NCBI GenBank assembly: GCA_019057775.1
Contig: JAHLWT010000152.1
Span: 1 to 36,178, forward strand
Direction: 5' to 3'
Length of the DNA: 36,178 nucleotides
Origin: Promethearchaeota archaeon
GTDB taxonomy: Archaea; Asgardarchaeota; Lokiarchaeia; Sigynarchaeales; SOKP01
Program-made: the position numbers and the translations under genes
The notes under the pieces: model-generated
Database searches by the model: none
Seen by the model: the letters and a program-made list of their open reading frames with translations, nothing else
What the model was told of the DNA's origin: nothing
Shown here: positions 32,604 through 36,178 of the stretch, in pieces
Numbering within the stretch: position 1 is the first letter of the stretch
Layout: every line of letters starts with the position of its first letter

Positions 32604-33752
32604 TTATATTCTAATCCGCTTCTGTAGAACGTAATGTTTTCTAATTGGTTTACAATGGGGAAAGATCGTATCAACAGCTTTAGAATTATTGGACCAAATC
32701 GTGGTTCCTTCAAAATAATCAATACCAAAAAGGTTAGCAGTTAATTGTCCCATGTTGTTTAATGCCGAGAAAATTCCCTTTCCAAAATACCCTTTTTTTA
32801 CCATAGCTGTATCAACATTCACACGAGTAATAGGTTCTCCTGCCCATGCTTGATATAGATCCGGTAGACCTAACAATATTCCTACTAATTCATTAGTATG
32901 CCTGTCAAAAGCCATTGGAGCTAAAGGCTCTATTTTATTTAGATCACAAGTTTCCCACGCTTCTATAAAATGGGGGGTGGTTGAAAGTGATTTAGGATCG
33001 ATGTCTTGTGAAATGTTATAAAAAGACTTTGGAATTTTTTGAAAATCCTTGAAAAAGTCAAAGATCCGTCCCCTTCCTGAAGAATCAGGCAAGATATCAT
33101 GAAAGGAATTTTTCCCCAGATTTTGTATATCTTCCGCATAATTCTCTAATTCCTCTAAAGTGACATATCGAAACACGATATTTTTATCAATTTTCTTACC
33201 CTTTTCCCATGTTTTTTGAGCTACATATACGCAAGTGTATTCTGATTCGCATCGATATCCTAACCGATTCAAGAAATCAATTATCCGATCTTTAGGATTA
33301 GTACAAGCGACACCATAAAGCCGTTGCTGTTCAAATCCTTGGAATTGGATTCCAATCCCTCCAAGATTTTTCGGAATATTAATATTTCCTCGTATTCTCC
33401 GCATTTTATTCTCCTTAAAGAATTTTTCACATTGAGTTATAAGCTCTTTGCAAGTATCGAATGAGTTGGCATGTAACCACCCAAATGTGCCACATTTACG
33501 GCTATAACTTGTATATGATGGATTAATTTGAGCTATGACAAAACCACTGATTTTATTGCCATCATTAACGATATAAATTTTTAATTTATGTTCTTCAGTT
33601 TGTAATTTTAAACGTAAATAATTAATTATTTCTTCTATGACGTGAAAGCGTATATCTTCATTATTAATGAATAAAACGGAATCTAAAGCGTTCCTAATTT
33701 CAGTTAAATCTATAGTATTATATACTTTTTTAACCTCTACACTAATTTGCAT
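32604..33752 (-). CDS. Tandem GNAT acetyltransferase-like protein
   Basis: 382 residues with two GNAT-like domains. The first (about 1-190) has 'KISGFVIAQINPSYTSY' and a 'GWLHANSFDTCKELI' helix; the second (about 195-380) has 'RHTNELVGILLGLPDLYQAW' and 'TAMVKKGYFGKGIFSALNN', the acetyl-CoA loop, then 'GTTIWSNNSKAVDTIFPHC'. Double-GNAT proteins of this kind act on large or lipid-like substrates in some bacteria, but the target here is unknown. Located between the GNAT-DUF998 gene and the B12 radical SAM gene on the same strand. Confidence 0.75.
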   Translation of the reverse strand: MQISVEVKKVYNTIDLTEIRNALDSVLFINNEDIRFHVIEEIINYLRLKLQTEEHKLKIYIVNDGNKISGFVIAQINPSYTSYSRKCGTFGWLHANSFDTCKELITQCEKFFKENKMRRIRGNINIPKNLGGIGIQFQGFEQQRLYGVACTNPKDRIIDFLNRLGYRCESEYTCVYVAQKTWEKGKKIDKNIVFRYVTLEELENYAEDIQNLGKNSFHDILPDSSGRGRIFDFFKDFQKIPKSFYNISQDIDPKSLSTTPHFIEAWETCDLNKIEPLAPMAFDRHTNELVGILLGLPDLYQAWAGEPITRVNVDTAMVKKGYFGKGIFSALNNMGQLTANLFGIDYFEGTTIWSNNSKAVDTIFPHCKPIRKHYVLQKRIRI

Positions 33753-33842
33753 TTTTTCTTATCCTCATTTGAATTTTAACTACTAATTACTTTTTTTTCT
33801 TTATAAAAGAAAAATTTTGAAATAAACAGAAAAAGTCTAATA

Positions 33843-35741
33843 TTAATTAAATGAGACCCATAAAAAAAGAGGGATTAAAGAACCAATTATTGAAAGCAAC
33901 AAAATCCATTCAAAGAATGGTATAAATGTAATTAAAAATAAGATGAAAGCGATTAATGGAAAGAATCCAAATACGGCAAGACTTTTAGGAACCCCTAAGT
34001 TGAATCGAATTATCCCCACACCGAAAATTAAAAGGGAAAAAACGAATCCGCTAAAAGCTATCAAAGATGAAAGTCCGTGCCAGAATCCAGGAGCACGTTC
34101 TAAACTAAAGATCCCTACGAATACAATTCCAAGACTACCGATAACGCCAATAATAAACCCACACTTGGTACATTTATATGATTCATTTTCACCGAGGGTA
34201 TCGTCAATTCTTTTAGAAAAATAACAATAAAACAAGGTTGAGGTTATTCCTCCCATAACGCATGCTATGTCAAACATAAAGGGATAGGGGGTTATTCTAC
34301 GAGAACCGAGCTTGCTAATAGAATGTGTTATAAAATTATAACTGTATTGCCCTAAAAAGTTGGCCATGAAAATACTATCAAAAAGGAAGAATAAAAAAAG
34401 AGCCAACCCGACCATTATACTTGATTTAATTGCTCTTGGATGGTCCCATATTTTAGAAACCTTGGTTTGAATTCTATAATATGCAGGAAATCTCTCGACG
34501 ATTAATTTCTGATGTTCCCTTACTGAATCTTCGTCTATTAAGACTCGCAATAAATCCTTGCTTTCATCTATTAGGTCCATATTCTCATTTATTGAACCTT
34601 GATAATAATTAAATAAAATAAAATCTTCAAAACTTTCCTTTTTCTTATTATACCTCCAGCTAGGTACGTATCCTTGAGGTCTTAGCCCCACCTCGGAAAA
34701 AATCTTCTGATGGGTAATTTCATAACCAGAGATGAAACATTCTACATATCTCACATTAAACTTTCTTGCTTGATTCATAAACTCCTGTACAAAAACATAT
34801 AATTCTTCTATATTTTTGATTTTATACATAGTCTTTTCGAAATTTTGTACGCTTGGAGTATACAGGAATGAAAAATAGGAATTCGAACCGTCAATGGAAA
34901 AGTGAATGTCAGTATACCCAAAGCGGTCAATGGAAGTGGAGATTTTGAGAGCCTTTTTAATTTTTCGAATCTTTGCTTGGTTTATAATAATTTTTGGATC
35001 TTTAACTAAATAATCTCCTAATTTATACTTACGATGAGAATAGAGAAATTGAGTTTCCACAGAAGGTAGTATGGATGGAATCTTTTTACTACGATATTCT
35101 CTTAATGCTCTTTCATCATAACTGATGATCAATAAATCAGATTCTACCTTGTTATAAAACACGTCCTTACATGGATAAAGAGCGATAGGCTTAAACCCGG
35201 CGGCAGCACAAAAATATTGAGACTTTGCATGGGCAGTGCGACATTCCCCATACCATCTAAAAATTTTATTATAATACTTACGATACATTGCGATGAATGA
35301 ACCCATTGCCATCTTAATTATATCTACTTTTCCTAAAAACTTCTTTTTTATAACAAACCCACGGATATATCCCAACTTATTATCAAAGTCGAGTATAAAC
35401 GTAAAGCACCCTACTATCTCTCCGCCACTCGTCTCAAAGATTAACCACTCTACATTAGGGCTTTTCAACATCTTTGAAACCTCTTTTCTGTCTTCCATTT
35501 CTTTGTAAGGATATGTATTTTCATAAATATCCTTGTAGATAGAAATTATCTCATCGACATCTTCTTTAGTCGCGAGCCTAATCATCGGATTAATCTTTTG
35601 TTTATGAACCCTTTCATGAATCTCAAACTCAAACTGTGATCCAGAACTAAGATCTAGGGTATCAACCTCTTGAAAGGACTGCAGAAGCTGAGATGTGAAA
35701 TTTAAAAACATATCATTATATGATAAAATTTGTCTAGACAT
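33843..35741 (-). CDS. GNAT acetyltransferase-like protein fused to a DUF998-like membrane domain
   Basis: 632 residues. An N-terminal GNAT domain (about 50-215) has 'IRLATKEDVDEIISIYKD', 'GEIVGCFTFILDF', 'KLGYIRGFVIKKKFLGK' and 'AKSQYFCAAAGFKPIAL'. A second alpha/beta domain (about 240-400) keeps a GNAT-like layout ('RKFNVRYVECFISG'). From about 430 there are six hydrophobic helices with 'HSISKLGSRRITPYPFMFD' (DUF998-like iSxLG motif), a cytoplasmic 'CTKCGF' knuckle and 'RAPGFWHGLSSLIAFSGFVF'. So the enzyme is membrane-bound and may acylate a lipid or membrane-embedded substrate. It is the first gene of the run that includes the double GNAT and the radical SAM gene. Confidence 0.75.
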   Translation of the reverse strand: MSRQILSYNDMFLNFTSQLLQSFQEVDTLDLSSGSQFEFEIHERVHKQKINPMIRLATKEDVDEIISIYKDIYENTYPYKEMEDRKEVSKMLKSPNVEWLIFETSGGEIVGCFTFILDFDNKLGYIRGFVIKKKFLGKVDIIKMAMGSFIAMYRKYYNKIFRWYGECRTAHAKSQYFCAAAGFKPIALYPCKDVFYNKVESDLLIISYDERALREYRSKKIPSILPSVETQFLYSHRKYKLGDYLVKDPKIIINQAKIRKIKKALKISTSIDRFGYTDIHFSIDGSNSYFSFLYTPSVQNFEKTMYKIKNIEELYVFVQEFMNQARKFNVRYVECFISGYEITHQKIFSEVGLRPQGYVPSWRYNKKKESFEDFILFNYYQGSINENMDLIDESKDLLRVLIDEDSVREHQKLIVERFPAYYRIQTKVSKIWDHPRAIKSSIMVGLALFLFFLFDSIFMANFLGQYSYNFITHSISKLGSRRITPYPFMFDIACVMGGITSTLFYCYFSKRIDDTLGENESYKCTKCGFIIGVIGSLGIVFVGIFSLERAPGFWHGLSSLIAFSGFVFSLLIFGVGIIRFNLGVPKSLAVFGFFPLIAFILFLITFIPFFEWILLLSIIGSLIPLFLWVSFN

Positions 35742-36178
35742 TTTCAGAATGCTTTATTTTTTAGAATTACTGTAAATTTTTGCATTCATATTTAAATAAA
35801 AAAGTGAAAATGAGAGGTACGTTTTTTCCTTTATATATAGAATAAGACTTTTCAACAAGAATAATTTAAAATTTAGAACTTCAACTTCTTATTAAGTTTA
35901 TTTTTATTTTCTTTAAGATATTTATCGCATTGAACCTCAAAACCACTCCAATTTTGAGAATTTTTATCGTTGCAAACCATTGTTAATATTTCAACCAACA
36001 CTTTTTCTCAATCGGTTTATTTTAGTTGTCGTTAAATATAATATAATACATAAGAGAAGATATTTGTAATACAGTAAGTTTAATTTTGTAATACGAAATT
36101 AAATTTGAGAATTTTCTTTAATTTTTAGAGTATGTTTATTAAAGAATAGCTAATAAATCATTTAAGTGTTTTCATTCG
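35742..36178. other. AT-rich right end with a possible small ORF
   Basis: The promoter of the 632-residue gene should be here. On the minus strand a 35-residue frame from ATG at 35980 to TAA at 35873 (or 42 residues from a GTG at 36001) reads 'NSQNWSGFEVQCDKYL' and a Lys/Asn tail; it could be a small gene or the end of a frameshifted one. Nothing else is recognised. Confidence 0.35.

Overview
The window is about 36 kb of very AT-rich DNA with archaeal traits: TATA-type promoters, T-rich ends, and several TTG/GTG starts. It carries proteins typical of Asgard (Promethearchaeota, Lokiarchaeia-like) archaea: a Ras/Arf-like GTPase with an N-terminal longin-like domain, a degenerate tail-anchored Ras-like protein, a RING-type finger with zinc ribbons, and a FYVE-spaced zinc finger. 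No rRNA, tRNA, CRISPR array or transposase was found. The taxonomic call is an inference from gene content.

Layout. (1) 1-1,330 is a decaying toxin-antitoxin patch: the end of a PIN toxin, an antitoxin followed by a ParE/RelE toxin with an in-frame TGA, and a reverse-strand antitoxin-like gene with an in-frame TAG. (2) 1,418-11,241 holds mostly single-gene units: a DUF4184-like membrane protein, an SPL-like radical SAM protein, a GNAT acetyltransferase, a SagB-type nitroreductase, a GPH sugar symporter, an ATC-hydrolase-like protein, BPG-dependent phosphoglycerate mutase, a membrane-anchored rhodanese, an alpha/beta hydrolase, the RING-like protein and a DUF998-like protein. (3) 11,377-15,889 holds four clear copies and one diverged relative of a small (about 74 residue) protein family, interrupted by an SMP-30/gluconolactonase gene. 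The copy at 14,351 directly follows a ribbon-helix-helix (RHH) regulator, which is divergently transcribed from a 213-residue protein across an organised promoter region. This is the best candidate for an undescribed system. (4) 15,913-18,544 holds a TrmJ-like methyltransferase, a NIPSNAP-like protein and an alpha/beta hydrolase.

(5) 18,675-25,207 is a cluster of eukaryote-like or Asgard-specific proteins: a longin-like protein with a Cys/His domain, a tail-anchored pseudo-GTPase, an AbrB-like/helical protein, a HEAT-like protein with a duplicated coiled coil, a Cys-cluster protein, and a longin-GTPase fusion. It may be a membrane or trafficking-like module. (6) 25,329-29,055 holds an M32 carboxypeptidase and a two-gene glutathione operon (gshA-gshB) of bacterial type. 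(7) 29,626-35,741 holds a polytopic membrane protein, a FYVE-spaced zinc finger, and three co-directional genes (GNAT-DUF998 fusion, double GNAT, B12-binding radical SAM) that may act together to modify an unknown metabolite or lipid.
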